DNA of 64,000 nucleotides from Okapia johnstoni (taxonomy: Eukaryota; Chordata; Mammalia; Artiodactyla; Giraffidae): contig CM044317.1 of NCBI GenBank assembly GCA_024291935.2, forward strand, positions 18,250,230 to 18,314,229. The letters are read 5' to 3'. This document shows positions 23,643 through 35,264 of the stretch, one piece after another. A model generated the notes under the pieces. It had not been told where the DNA came from. It made no database searches and saw only the letters and a list, made by a program, of their open reading frames with translations. The number at the start of each line of letters is the position of its first letter. Position 1 is the first letter of the stretch. A program made the translations under genes and the position numbers.

Positions 23643-24287
23643 TGCCTACATCACCTGCTATCAGCTTGAAACCAATAGTATCCTCAGATATACTTGCCTT
23701 TAAATGTAATAGGGGTCTTTAACCTCAGCTGGACCAGAGTTTACTAATAATGGTCTAAATGTCCTTCACACCTCAATCCACTGTCAGTGGTGTGGAAAGA
23801 TTTAAGAAGTTATCAGCTTCTGGGGCTGAGGGATGTTACCATCTATTTAACTTACTTTGACTCTTTCTTTAGATGATGGTGTCCCAAACAATTACGTGGT
23901 TTTGTACTCTGTGGCTAGTTCTATAAGTTGTTTAGAATGACATAGCAGCAAGGGGAAGACCTCATATTTCCCCTGGCCTTGTAACACAGCAGTGTGAATT
24001 ATGTCCTTTTCAAGATAATACCTCCACTTTAGCCAGCTGTCTAAATGAATATCTTTGGTTCAAAGAAGCTTATTCAAGAATATGAATGGATCAATATTAA
24101 TTTATATTGTGTTGGAGAAACAACCACTGATAGTGAGTCAATAGGTTCATCTTTGTGTATAAATACATACATCAGTCAATATGTATTTAGAAGTATATAC
24201 ACCATGCTCTATGGGGGATGCAGAAAAGGATGAAATATTTGTCCATGGCATCAGGGAGTTTTTATCATATATACCAAAGAAATAATT
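23643..24287. other. no recognisable feature
   Basis: Single-copy AT-rich sequence with short, domain-free open frames. Confidence 0.4.
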
Positions 24288-24480
24288 ACAACAGCTAGCA
24301 TGTTTTATGCACTCAGAATTTTCTTTTTTATTGTCTCTTAGATACTTCATAATGACTTAGGCACTCTGACTATCCCATTTTGCAAATGAGAAAAATGAGA
24401 GTCACAGAAAGGCTAAATTGTTTGCCCTACAGCTGGTGTGAGGGTAACTAGGGTATCAATCATGGCGCTTTGATTCCAAG
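24288..24480 (-). mobile_element. MIR SINE, antisense
   Basis: 'cattttgcaaatgagaaaaa' and 'agagtcacagaaaggctaaa' mark an antisense MIR core. Confidence 0.7.
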
Positions 24481-25195
24481 TCTTTATGCTCTTTTTTTTC
24501 CTTAATTTTTATATTTTTATTGGAAAACGTACATCTCACAAAATTCACATTTTAACCATTTGAAAATGTGCAGTTCAGTGTCATTGTGTCCACAGTGTTA
24601 TGCACCCATCACCAACATTTGGCTACAAAACATTTTCATGTTTCTAAACTGAAACTCCACGCCCATTAAATCATAACTCCCCATTCCTCCCTCCTCCCAG
24701 ACTCTGATAATCACTATTTTTTCCTGTCTGAGTATGGCCACTCTAGGTACCTCATGTAAATGAAGTCATAAACATGTTTCTGTGACTGGATTATTTCTCT
24801 TAGCAAAAGATCTTCAGGTTTCATCCATGTGGTAGCATGTGTCTCAATGTTCGTCCTTTTTAAGGTTGAATAATATTCCATTGTATATAGTACGTTTTGC
24901 TTATCCATCCAACCATTGGTGGATCCTTGGCTAGAGTGAGTAATGCTGCTGTGAACGTAAGGGTTCAAATATATGTTTGAGTTACTGCTTTCATTTTTTG
25001 GGGGTATATATCAGTGGAATTGTAACTCTATATTTAATTTTTACAATTTCCATACTATTTTCCATAGTGGATACACTATTTTACATTTCTACAAGCAATG
25101 CACCAGGGCTCCAGGTTATTCAAATTGTTGTCAATATTTTTTCCTAATAGCCATCCTATGGTATCTTATTATGGTTTTGATATGCATTTTTCTAA

Positions 25196-25379
25196 TGGCT
25201 CAGCTGGTAAAGAATCCACCTGCAATGTGGGAGACCTGGGTTCTGTCCCTGGGTTGGGAAGATCCCTTGGAGAAGGAAAAGGCTACCCACTCCAGTATTC
25301 TGGCCTGGAGAATTCCATGGACTGTATAGTCCATGGGGTCACAAAGAGTCGGACAGGACTGAGCGACTTTCACTTTCAC
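25196..25379 (+). mobile_element. 5'-truncated Bov-tA without a target-site duplication
   Basis: Begins inside the tRNA head at 'tggctcagctggtaaag' and ends 'gagcgactttcactttcac'. The host LINE-1 reads 'tttttctaa' before it and 'tgattagtgatgctgag' after it, which joined gives the expected L1 text with nothing duplicated (2 bases at most). Confidence 0.9.
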
Positions 25380-25471
25380 TGATTAGTGATGCTGAGGATA
25401 TTTCATGGGCTTATTGGCCATTCATAAATCTTCTTTGGAGAAATGTCTATTCAAGTCTTTTGCCCATTTTT

Positions 25472-26096
25472 GTTTTTTATTTTTTTTTATTTTTTTTATT
25501 TTTTTAAAATTTTTTTTTTTTTTTTTTTATTTTAGTTGGGGGCTAATTACTTTACAATATTGTAGTAGTTTTTGCCATACATCGACATGAATCAGCCATG
25601 GATTCACATGTGCTCCCCCTCCCAAACCCTCCTCCCACCTCCCTCCCCCTCCCATCCCTCTGTGTCATCCCAACGCTCCATCCCTGAGCATCCGTCCCAT
25701 GCATAGAACATGGAATGGTGTTCTGCTTCACATATGACAATATACATGTTTCAATGTTATTGTCCCAGAACGTCCCACCCTCACCTTCTCCCTCAGAGTC
25801 CACAGGACTGTTCTATGCATCTGTGTCTCTTATTCTGTCTCACATATAGGGTTACCATTACCATCTTTCAAATTCCATATACATGCATTAGTATACTGTA
25901 TTGGTGCTTTTCCTTCTGGCTCACTTCACTCTGTATAATGGGCTCCAGTTTCATCCATCTCAATAGAACCGATTCAAATGTATTCTTTTTAATGGCTGAG
26001 TAATATTCCATTGTGTATATGTACCACAGCTTCCTTATCCATTCGTCTGCCGATGGACATCTAGGTTGCTTCCATGTCCTGGCTATTGTAAACAGT
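25472..26096 (-). mobile_element. L1-BT-type LINE-1 3' end nested in older LINE-1
   Basis: A T-run at 25475-25535 is the antisense poly-A. The body follows with 'gggggctaattactttacaa'. A minus-strand frame (about 25868-26100) encodes the ORF2 C-terminus with YTMEYYSAIK and SEVSQKEKHQYS, while the annotated 138-codon frame continues into the host. A perfect 14-bp TSD, ttttgcccattttt, lies at 25458-25471 and 26097-26110. The element is 5'-truncated at about 625 bases. Confidence 0.95.
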
Positions 26097-26489
26097 TTTT
26101 GCCCATTTTTAAAGAAGGTTGTTTTGTTGTTATAAAGCTGTAGGAATTCTTTATAGATCCTGGATATTAATCCCTTATCAGATAGTTTGCAAATATTTTC
26201 TGTCATCCTGAGGGGTGCCTTTCCCTGTGTTGAATATGTCCTTTGGTGCACAAATGTTTTTAATTTTGGTGAAGTCCAATTCACCTATTTTTCTTTTTGT
26301 TGCATGTGCTCAGACCCATCCTCTCAACTACTCCCCTGAAGCACAGAGCCAAGACTGCAACGTGCTAAACTGTTTGGTACTAACCGTGTCTCCTGGTGGT
26401 GAGAATCTGTGTTGTCAGGGAATGCGTGAATGAAGCGGTGTGATGTAGCTCATTATAGATGTGTTTAATGCATATTCCTCTTTTTTTAA

Positions 26490-26660
26490 ATGGTTTTTTA
26501 TCTTGGTAACAGTCACATAAAACGTACTGTTTTAACCATATTTAACTGTACAGTTCAGTGGCACTAAGTACACTCACACTGTTGTACAACTCTCACCATT
26601 ATCCATCTCCTGAATTTTTCACCTTCCTAAACTGAAACTCATTAAACACCAACTCCCTGA
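26490..26660 (-). mobile_element. LINE-1 3' fragment, antisense
   Basis: 'ctgtacagttcagtggcac', 'gttgtacaactctcaccatt' and 'ctaaactgaaactcatta' repeat the same LINE-1 region seen at about 24570-24660, as an independent copy. Confidence 0.75.
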
Positions 26661-26890
26661 CTGTCACACCGAGTGAAATAAGTTAGAAAGAAAAAAACAA
26701 ATATTGTGTATTAATGCATATATATAGAATCTAGAAAAATAGTACAGATAAATCTATTTGCAAAGCAGAAATAGAGACACAGACATAGAGAACAAATGTG
26801 TGGACACCAAGGGGAAAAGGGGGAATGGGAAAAATTGGGAGATTGGGATTGACATACATGGTGCATATTTCTTGATGAGATTGTTTTTAC
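26661..26890 (+). mobile_element. LINE-1 3' end fragment, sense
   Basis: 'gagtgaaataagttagaaag', 'aaagcagaaatagagacaca' and 'gagattgggattgacatac' match the end of ruminant LINE-1 (after the ORF2 C-terminus). It lies head to head with the preceding antisense fragment. Confidence 0.75.
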
Positions 26891-28095
26891 AGATAGTTGA
26901 TTGAAAAAAAAATAATGTTGAGTCAACATGGTGGCATCTCTCTGTTCTTTCCCACGTATTTCTGGGCATTCACTAGGAGAGGGGAGGGATGGGAAAGGTT
27001 GGTAGCTGCTTGGCCGTGAACGTAGGCAGATCTTCCAATCTCTTAGCTGTAGATACATTGTGAGGAGGATTTCTGGGAGGAGTTTTATTCAACCTAATTC
27101 TAAGAGGTGAAATAAAACCTCTCTGCAGCCTTATTCACTGTCAGCTACTGGGAGCTCACTTTGCCTTGGAGATTAACCATGAGAGAAAGTAAAAGAGAAA
27201 AACGATCCTCTCTCTTGCCTTTTCTTCTCTGCCCAAGGCCTGCTGAACTCTGTCCTCCTGGGTATTCCTGGGGCAAAGGGATTAGCAGAGAACTGAGCCC
27301 GTGTTGTGCTTCTTCGTTGAAAGAGTGTGTTGTGAGTGACTCATGTTTCAATGAGAGTTCTTTGCTTCTAATTGCATACCCTTTGTTTCTCTTTTAGCTC
27401 TTGAACTTGAGAGGCATGTGAAACAGTTTTTTGTCTCTCTGTTTGTGAATGATGAATGTTATGCCTCAGTCTCAGAGGGTGGGCACAGCTACTGTAACAA
27501 TAACAATCTGGAAAGGAAATGAGAACAAATCTTTCCTTCCATCCAAGTTTGTGAACAAGCCTTAGGTGCTCATGCTGGAGGCACACGCTTGCTCCAGGCT
27601 TGTAAATTTATGCATGTTTAAAGGAATCATCAAAAGGGCTGCAAGCAGAATGGTGATTGCTGGAGAGCTGTCAGGAAGCTTGCAGTAAAAAGAGCCCATT
27701 TGTAAGCCTCTCCGGAAGCCTCCACAGCCATAGGCATTGGTGCAATCATTTCCTTTTGCAATGTTTTAGGTTATATGAGTGAGAGCATATTGTAATGAAG
27801 AGAGGAAAGTACAAATTTAAAAAATAAAAATAGAGACAGAAGAGCCTAAGAAGGGACTTCTGGGCCTTGTGACTGCCTCACATGTGACAATCTCATTCCC
27901 ACTCAAGAGGCTGCTGTCCAGGTCTCAAACCTCCTGAAAGGGTCACGGTGTCCCGGTCATCTCCAGACTCCAGACGATTTCATTTCATCTTCCAAGGGCT
28001 ACTCCAGTTTGACTTCAATCCTTTTACACAAAGGAGCCCTGAGGTCTCTGCTACATGTGGAAGGCCAAGAAAAAAAGAGTCATTTTGCCAGATAA
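26891..28095. other. single-copy DNA
   Basis: Moderate GC, with no repeat family recognised. The opposed short open frames at 27145-27586 have no domains. Confidence 0.4.
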
Positions 28096-28640
28096 TTTTG
28101 ATAATAGTATCTATTATTCATTGTGTTTATACTGTGTGCCAAGTGTGTGCTTACTGTGTGCTTACCAGGGCTTCCCTGGTAGCTCAACTGGTAAAAAAAA
28201 AAAATATCCCCCTGCAATGCAGAAGACCTCGGTTGGATTCCTGGGTTGGAAAGATCTCCTGGAGAAGGGATAGGCTACCCATTCGAGTATTCATGGGCTT
28301 CCCTGGTGGCTCAGATGGCAAAGCATCCGCTTGCAATCCGGGAGACCCAGGTTCCATTCCTGGGTTGGGAACATCCCCTGGAGGAGGGCATGGGAATACA
28401 TTCCAGTATTCTTGCCTGGAGAATTCCATAGACAGAGGAGCCTGGCAGGCTACAATCCATGGGGTTGGACACGACTGAGCAACTAAGCACAAGTGCTTAC
28501 ATATTTTGTTAAATTGTGATAAACCCCCCGAGACAGATTTTACTGTTCCCTTTTGCTGAGGAAATTGAGGCCCCGGAGGGGCAGTGAATTTTCTCCTATA
28601 ACTCCAATGTGTGGAAATCAAAGCCCTGTGGTCTGAATAG
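28096..28640 (-). mobile_element. MIR SINE, antisense, split by a Bov-tA dimer
   Basis: The left part includes 'actgtgtgccaagtgtgtgc'. The right part (28501-28640) has 'gctgaggaaattgaggcccc' as the antisense core and 'gtggaaatcaaagccctgtg'. Confidence 0.7.
28168..28492 (+). mobile_element. Bov-tA dimer
   Basis: A truncated first Bov-tA (ends 'gagtattcat') is fused directly to a second one starting 'gggcttccctggtggctcag'. The outer TSD gtgcttac (28158-28165, 28493-28500) encloses both units. The first unit has a 12-A run at about 28194-28205 in place of the usual 'aagaatc'. Confidence 0.85.
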
Positions 28641-29744
28641 GACTTCCCGGCTCCATCGGGCAGCCTTCTTCCTCTCTACCCCGGCAGGGGCCTCTTGTGA
28701 CTCTTCGCTGACCTGGGATGCTCTTATTATAGATTCCCGGAAACAAAAAGGGGGAGGGGAAGGATGCTTTATCTGAAATGTGTTAACTGAAGTTAGCAAC
28801 AATTAACACCTTTCAGAGGAGAGAGCTGCTGTTCCTTCAGCATTTTAGAATGACTCCATGAGGCCAGATAGAACCCAAACGTGAGTCAGTGGTCCGGTCT
28901 GCATGATAAAGGCATCTAGCGCAGACTCCGTTTGATGCAAATGTGACCTCGTCCACTAGCGTTGTTTGCTAAGGAGATGGTGGACGCAGTTTTCACATTG
29001 CTTCTGGAAACCGTTGGCGGAAAGAATTGCTGCACAGGTGGAGATAATATCATTCGGCTGCAATGAGGGCAATTTGCAGAAGACAACTGCTCCCGCTCAC
29101 GCTGAGGCCATTGGCAGAAGCTGCGCTTCTCATCTTGTGGCGGAAACTAACTTCCTGGCATATTTTTTCTTTCTGCAGCTCAGTTGTTGGCTTCTTCTTA
29201 CTTGCTTTTATTGGCATAATGGTTTTTTTGAAGTGTCAGTTTCATGACACAATTATTCTCCTGCCAAATCCAGTCATCAAGCGAATTAAAAGCATTATTT
29301 ATTGATTTTTAGAGAGAATAGGTTTATTGTGCCTTATTTACTTCTGAATACTCTAATTTGATACCAAAACCCTGTTAGTGCCACTAGTAAATATAATTTA
29401 CCCAGTAATTTAGAAAACGTTGTTATTTTCTTAAATATAGCACACATGCCACAGTTCTGATCATGTTTGGATGTTGCTCACAAAACAGCAAGAAAAGACT
29501 TGATTTTGCCCATTGAAACCATAGCAGAGGCACTTGGCAGTTTCTTTTTCTGTGGGGCAGAAACTGCAGTCAGGTAAGATATTCTACTTGGTAGCTTAGT
29601 CCTCACAATCTATTAGGACATAAAAAGGGCAACCATCTTAGTTTCTTAGAGGATCAGTAGACACCAGATGTGGCAGAGAACATGTTCTGATGCTATGACG
29701 TATTTCTAAAGTTAGTGTTGTAGGGGGGAGCATAATTATCAAAA
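28641..29744. other. single-copy block, possible conserved non-coding DNA
   Basis: About 28830-29310 is higher in GC and CpG than the window average and lacks repeats. It contains an AP-1-like tgagtca (about 28882-28888) and an octamer atgcaaat (28935-28942). A 93-codon open frame (28966-29247, plus) has no recognisable domain. Confidence 0.35.
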
Positions 29745-29960
29745 TCATCCTAACTATAGTAACAGCAAACATACAGCATCCTAAGGTGATAGGCACTATT
29801 CTGAGAAATGTACATGTAATTTATTTAAAATCCTCATGGTAAATCTAGGAAGCACAGAAAGTTTAAATAATTGGCTCAATATTACACAGCTAATAAGTGG
29901 GAGAACCGGAACACTTACCCTAACAGACTGGTTCCAGTTTGTGCTGTTAATCATTATCCC
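29745..29960 (-). mobile_element. MIR SINE, antisense
   Basis: 'gataggcactattctgagaa', then 'aaatcctcatggtaaatcta' and 'attacacagctaataagtgg' are antisense MIR. Confidence 0.85.
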
Positions 29961-29969
29961 CTATATGGC

Positions 29970-30075
29970 AACATTATTGAGGTCATATTATAGTTTTGCA
30001 TTATGTTAGTCATTGAGACTAGAGAGAGAAAGATTCCTCAAGGAGTTTACAGTCTAGCGCACAGAGATACAAATC
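29970..30075 (-). mobile_element. L2 LINE 3' region, antisense
   Basis: 'cctcaaggagtttacagtct' is the antisense of the L2 segment just upstream of its terminus. Short and diverged. Confidence 0.5.
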
Positions 30076-30099
30076 AGGATTATTGTCATTTGTTAGATG

Positions 30100-30209
30100 T
30101 GTAGTGTTACTCGCTCAGTCTTGTCCAACTGTTTGCAACTCCATGTACTGTAGCCCTCAGGCTCCTCTGTCCATGGGATTCTCCAGGCAAGAACACTGGA
30201 GTGGGTTGC
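30100..30209 (-). mobile_element. BOV-A monomer SINE
   Basis: A minus-oriented monomer ('cgctcagtcttgtccaact', 'ctctgtccatgggattctc'). The TSD is catttgttagatg (30087-30099) and catttgtttagatg (30210-30223), differing by one inserted base. Confidence 0.9.
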
Positions 30210-30223
30210 CATTTGTTTAGATG

Positions 30224-31399
30224 GGAAGACTCTTAAAAAGTGAGCAACCTTTGGAAGCTTATCTAAAACAGGAGGTAAATATTGAAACTGAACTCCTAAA
30301 AGCTTTCAAAGTTTGCCTATTGATGCCCTTTTTGGCTTTAGCAGCTAGAACTGTGAGATGTCGAACTGAACAACACAGGGCTATGAATATCCATGATTCC
30401 AATTTTAACAGTTGCAAAATTTTGTAAGACAATTGGTTCAGTTAGATAGAGCCTATGTGAGATGAGGGTGAAAAAAATCCTAGTTAGAAGGCTCCCACAT
30501 CTGTAAGATCCATCTTTAACTGTTATAAAATTTCCATCTTAGAATTTGACAACATGGGCAATAAAGTATGAAGAATTTTTTCCCCCCGTGTCTGTTTCTC
30601 TGTACATAAACATATATAGATACATATGTAAAGAATATATGAGGGACAAAATTAAAAGAGAGTAGATAATGTGATATATTCATATTTTAATTATACTTTT
30701 ATATTGAAATTTAAAAAAATAAGCACATATTTCTTTTTGAATTTCATCAACACTTTTACAATAAAGAAGTACATAGTTCTAGAGTACTCAAGATAAAAAA
30801 CTTATACTTCCTTTACTGAGAATAAAGAATATTTGCAAGGGATATTAGCCATTACCTCTCAGAGGCTTAACCTTCTCTTGAACAAATGCCTACATTTGCA
30901 TGATGGGGTACTAAAATAATTCTCACATTAAAGCAACCATTATTTACCTGCCACACTACATGACAAATAGTTTTTGAGTGATTTTATAATTATACTTTTT
31001 TGGTGCTGTGCCTTTGGCTGCCAAAAGGCAGACCTGCCAGTCTCATGCACATTTTTACATTATCTTATGTGTAAGCAAGAACTAAAAATAGGTGGATTTT
31101 TTTTTAAAGCTTTCTATTTCTTTGGGTCATCCTTAGTAAAATTATAACTCCACAATGGATATTATGAAAGCATTTTTGATAAGACAGTTTTCTACTGAAG
31201 TAGCATGTTCTTTTATGCAAATTGTCACAAGGATCTGGATCACTGACAGAATGTAAAAGAAAAAAAAATAGCCTAAATCCTTTGGAATTTTTTAATCAGA
31301 TCTTTTTTTTTCCCACAATTACCCAGATGTAAGGACATATATGATTTTGTTTTTAAATAAAAGCAGGTTTTTATCTATAAAAAGTTCCTAGTTTCCCCC
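30224..31399. other. no recognisable feature
   Basis: AT-rich single-copy DNA with several A- and T-runs and no recognisable family. Confidence 0.4.
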
Positions 31400-31407
31400 C
31401 TGCCAAT

Positions 31408-31611
31408 CCCGTGCTTAGTCTCTCAGTCGTGTCCAATTCTTTGCAGCCCCGTGGACTGTGGCCCTCCAGGCTCCTCTGTCCATGGGGATTCTCCAGGCAA
31501 GAGTACTGGAATGGGTTGCCATGCCCTCCTCCAGGGGATCTTCTCAACCCAGGGATGGAACCCAGGTCTCCTGCACTGCAGGCGGATTCTTTACCATCTG
31601 AGCCACCAGGG
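31408..31611 (-). mobile_element. Bov-tA SINE
   Basis: Minus orientation, from 'gtgcttagtctctcagtcg' to 'atctgagccaccaggg'. A weak TSD ctgccaat / ctgccatt lies at 31400-31407 and 31612-31619. Confidence 0.9.
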
Positions 31612-31619
31612 CTGCCATT

Positions 31620-32237
31620 GCTGGAGACAGTTTTAGCTGGGAAGAAAGTGAACTTTGTCCTTATAGCATCTGCTCACCTTTATTCTCCCTTTGGATTGTT
31701 ATTCTTTATGGTTTTTAATATTTATGAATCCATGATCTTTTTGGAAAGCCTCTGATAACCTCATTTACGCTTAGATGTTCATTCTGATAGCACATTGTCT
31801 TCCTTCTAGGGAATATGTTTTTCAGTCAAATGACTAACTCTCTTGTGGCTGAATATTGAAACCAGGAAACAGGAGACAGTTTGGACGATAGTATCCCAGT
31901 GACACAGAAATAGTAAAATGAATATATATTAGAATGTGCCTTTACCTATAATTCTCCCATAAAAACACATCTTGCTAGTACTATTAGAGAAAGAATATGA
32001 GTTGGATGGATCCTCTACATATTGCATTCTGGTAGTAAAATATTTGGTATCCTTTTTTGGTCATGTTTTCTTTTTACTAATATCATAACCCTTTTAAAGT
32101 TCAGATTTTAGCCTGTGATAATTTAGAATTAATTTAAATTAAAAACAAAGTAGCTCAAATATTTCACTTCAGTATCCTAGTATTTAAAACCTCCAAAAAC
32201 TTAGAATCAGTAAGTCATCTCTCTGAAACATTAACTA
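31620..32237. other. no recognisable feature
   Basis: AT-rich single-copy sequence. Confidence 0.4.
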
Positions 32238-32500
32238 GTTATTAACAAAAGTTCTTAATGAGTACTTACAACGTGCTAGACACAATTGCTAGCACTACAA
32301 TGTGTTAAGTTCTGCTTATGGATTGTATTTATTAATGTTTGTAAGAACCCTGTGGGGTGGGAACTGATGCTTATCCTTTACAGAGGAGGAAACTGAGGCT
32401 GAGAGAGTCCCCGGATGGGTTCAGCCAAAGCTGGTGAGTGGCAAAATTAGAATTGGAGCCTGGTTCTCTTTCGTGCCACAACCCTTCACTCCTAACTGTT
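32238..32500 (-). mobile_element. MIR SINE, antisense
   Basis: 'ctttacagaggaggaaactg' is the antisense core and 'gctggtgagtggcaaaatta' follows. The left end has 'acaacgtgctagacacaatt'. Confidence 0.85.
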
Positions 32501-32529
32501 AAATACTTTGGATCTAGTGATACGCCATG

Positions 32530-32705
32530 TCTGTTCCTGTTAAGTGCCAACTGAATACCAGGCGCTGCCCTTACATCGCTTTCCTCTTTCATTTCATCAT
32601 GTTTAAGTGGCACGTCCAATTTTGCACAGCTTAGAAGTAGCAGAGCCAGGGCTCAAATCTAGGTCTTATGATTTCAAATTGAGTAGGGTTTCTAACACAT
32701 GCAGC
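32530..32705 (-). mobile_element. second MIR SINE, antisense, core deleted
   Basis: 'taccaggcgctgcccttaca' at the left and 'agcagagccagggctcaaat' at the right. The usual 'gatgaggaaactgag' core is missing between them. Confidence 0.7.
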
Positions 32706-35124
32706 TAATCTCTCAGTCCAGCTAAGTATGATATCACATAGGAAGAATTCTAGAGGTGAGATCTTCGGTGACAATTCACTTTAGAAAATCCTTAATCTGA
32801 AATCTCTTTAGGAAAAAGAAGTATGTATATATAGATAATTCACTATTTTGCATTTACTGAGGGAGATATTAATTTAAAATCACAATGAAAATTTATAGTT
32901 GTCATGAAAAGTTTCTAGATTAAATGGCATTTTGCCTATATTTTATAGCACTTTTGGAGAGGTTATTTTGCTTTATTTGCTTGTTAGAACTTGTAAACGA
33001 AACCGTTCATTGATTAAAGTGATTTACTCAACATTAAAGTTTAGCTGTTTAGGGTATTCTGAATAATGAATGAGGAGCAGGACTGTTCTCATGTAATAAC
33101 AATGAGTGAGAAGTTGTGGTGCAATCAAAAAGAAAGGATTTAAGAGAGGGAATATAATCTTCTTGACTAGAAAATTAGGTGAGTATAGCTGTAGAGAGAG
33201 TTGACATATAACAAGAGCATATTGGTCTCACTAAAAAGACACTCTTTTTCAAACTGGAAGACTGATAGCAATGCCAGGTCACCGGGGTTTAAAGTTCCAC
33301 ATTTTCTTTGCATTTACCTCTTTTGTCTGTAACTCTTCACTGTCACTTCCCTAGTGGGTTTAGAAACCGCCCTCCCATTCACGCCAATCTTTCCCAAGCA
33401 GGAATCTCTATACTATTCACCTCTACAAACACTCTACCCAAAATCTGAAACTAAATTAAAGCATGCTTCTAGATCTACCTACAATTTACAGGAACATGTG
33501 AAATGACGTGATATAAAGGCAGTCAGCAAATCTTAGGAATCAATTACCTGGTTTCTTTAGCAAATGAATTGCCAGCAGAAAACTGAGGGAGGAGGGACTC
33601 ATCAATTAAAAGAGATAAAGAGCCTATCAAACAAATATAACAACTGTGCATCTTGTTTGGATTCATTTCCAAACCAGCTCAGGGTGAAAATAAACCCATG
33701 ATAAGGGAAATTCAAACAGTCTGGATATGTGATGACATCAGAGAATATTCCTTTCTTTGACGGGGGTGGGGCAAGAGAATAATGATGTTTTGATTATGTT
33801 TTAAAAAGAGTTCTTATCACTTTGAGATGTGTACTGAAATATTTATGAATGAAATAATATCACAGCAAATATTTGCCTTGAAAGATTCCCATTGTCGTGA
33901 GGAAGGGAAAAAGCAGATGGTGAATAGATGAAAGAAGCAGAATCCCGAGTTCAGCGGTTTGTAGCTGGGTGACAGGTACACGGGGAAATCATATGCCACT
34001 TTTTTTTTTTTTTGGTGTTCTTTAGTTTTGTCAGTGAAACGTAAAAGGAGGGGGAAAAAATGGGAAGCAGAAGAGAGCACTCCTGTTTGAATTCCAGCTT
34101 CTCTTCTGTGTCATCCTAAGTGTTTCTGTGCTCTACTCTGGGCGGGGCTCACCTCCTTTGGAGTGGTCATGTCTCCAGGCAGGGAACACGGTAGAGTGAT
34201 GAGGGCAGGATCCCTCGAAGTCTTTTAAGTGCTGAATCACCAAGTACCACAGGAAACTGTGAAAGACGATGGAGACCACAGGAAACTGTGAAAAAAGCTG
34301 TGTACCCATTTCCATTTTTTAAAAAAACCTACTTACATGCTTTCTAAAGGAAGGATAAACCCAGAAAAGGATGTTCCTGGCATATTTAATTAACAGTAGA
34401 GAACACATTTCTTTTTTCGGTGAATATAGCAAAGCTAAGCTAAAAACTAACTCAACAATTTGAACAATGACTCCTTGATTTTAAAGACGCGTATTATGTA
34501 GACACTACCTTTGAGTGAACAGTGGATGTTTTCTTTAGAATATAGCTTATAGCATTTTGTTGTTGGTGGTGGTGGTAATGGTGCTGAATAAAACCTGGGC
34601 ATGAATGCTTATATCATTTTGAGTGATCATTTTTCCTCCTGAACTTGTTTTCTATTTGAAACTTTAGTCAACTTAGAGTTGATTTATTTGTACTTAAATC
34701 ACTTGAGTTCCTTTCACATTTTCTGATGACTCTGTAAGAAGTTAGATTTGTTGGCATTTTAGAGTCTATCAGAAATATCTTTTTGGTTAAAAACATTTTC
34801 TCACGGTTTATATATACTGCTAAAGGCACAAAAGAGACAGTGAAAATATCAATATCTCCTCAATTAGTGTAGTATATTAAGCACATGTGGCAATTGTAAA
34901 TAAAATCATAACCTTTTTACTCAAAATATACTATCAATAAGTATGCCTTAATAAAATACAACTCATGAAAGGAAATCAGTCAGGAAACTAAGAGATGCTG
35001 ACAATACTCAAATTTATTTCCAGCTTTAACCTTTCTCTCGAGCTCTAAAATGACAAATTGACTTCTGGACATTTCCACCTGGATGACCTTCCCACAAACA
35101 ACTAAAAATCAATAAGCTTAATTG
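32706..35124. other. 2.4 kb of single-copy DNA
   Basis: No gene or interspersed repeat is recognised. A local tandem duplication at 34246-34293 (19-base repeat, 29-base period) is the only structure seen. Confidence 0.4.
34246..34293. repeat. two-copy local tandem duplication
   Basis: 'accacaggaaactgtgaaa' occurs at 34246-34264 and again at 34275-34293. Confidence 0.9.
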
Positions 35125-35220
35125 AGTTCAATTCAACATTTATTTATTGAATCCCTTTCAGGAGGTGTGTTAGAGTCTGGGGACACAAAGGTAACTAAGA
35201 TCCAGCTTCTCATCCAAAGA
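35125..35220 (-). mobile_element. L2 LINE 3' end, antisense
   Basis: 'tcaacatttatttattgaat' followed by 'gtctggggacacaaaggta' is the antisense L2 terminus. Confidence 0.65.
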
Positions 35221-35264
35221 GGTCACCAATAGCCCCACAATTATTTTTTCCCCAAAACTTTCAG

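Larger units (their letters stand above)
24500..26320 (-). mobile_element. old LINE-1 3' part hosting two younger insertions
   Basis: Antisense LINE-1 ORF2 end and 3' UTR: 'gtgcagttcagtgtcattg', 'ttgaataatattccattgta', 'tttgatatgcatttttctaa', 'cttctttggagaaatgtcta'. A minus-strand open frame at 24714-24968 carries the YTMEYYS motif seen near the ORF2 C-terminus. The text breaks at 25196 (Bov-tA) and at 25472 (younger LINE-1), and continues after each. Confidence 0.85.

Noticed and set aside
27948..28478. 176-codon plus-strand open frame
   Set aside because: Most of it is translated Bov-tA dimer, whose SINE-derived strings recur in other SINE copies in the window.
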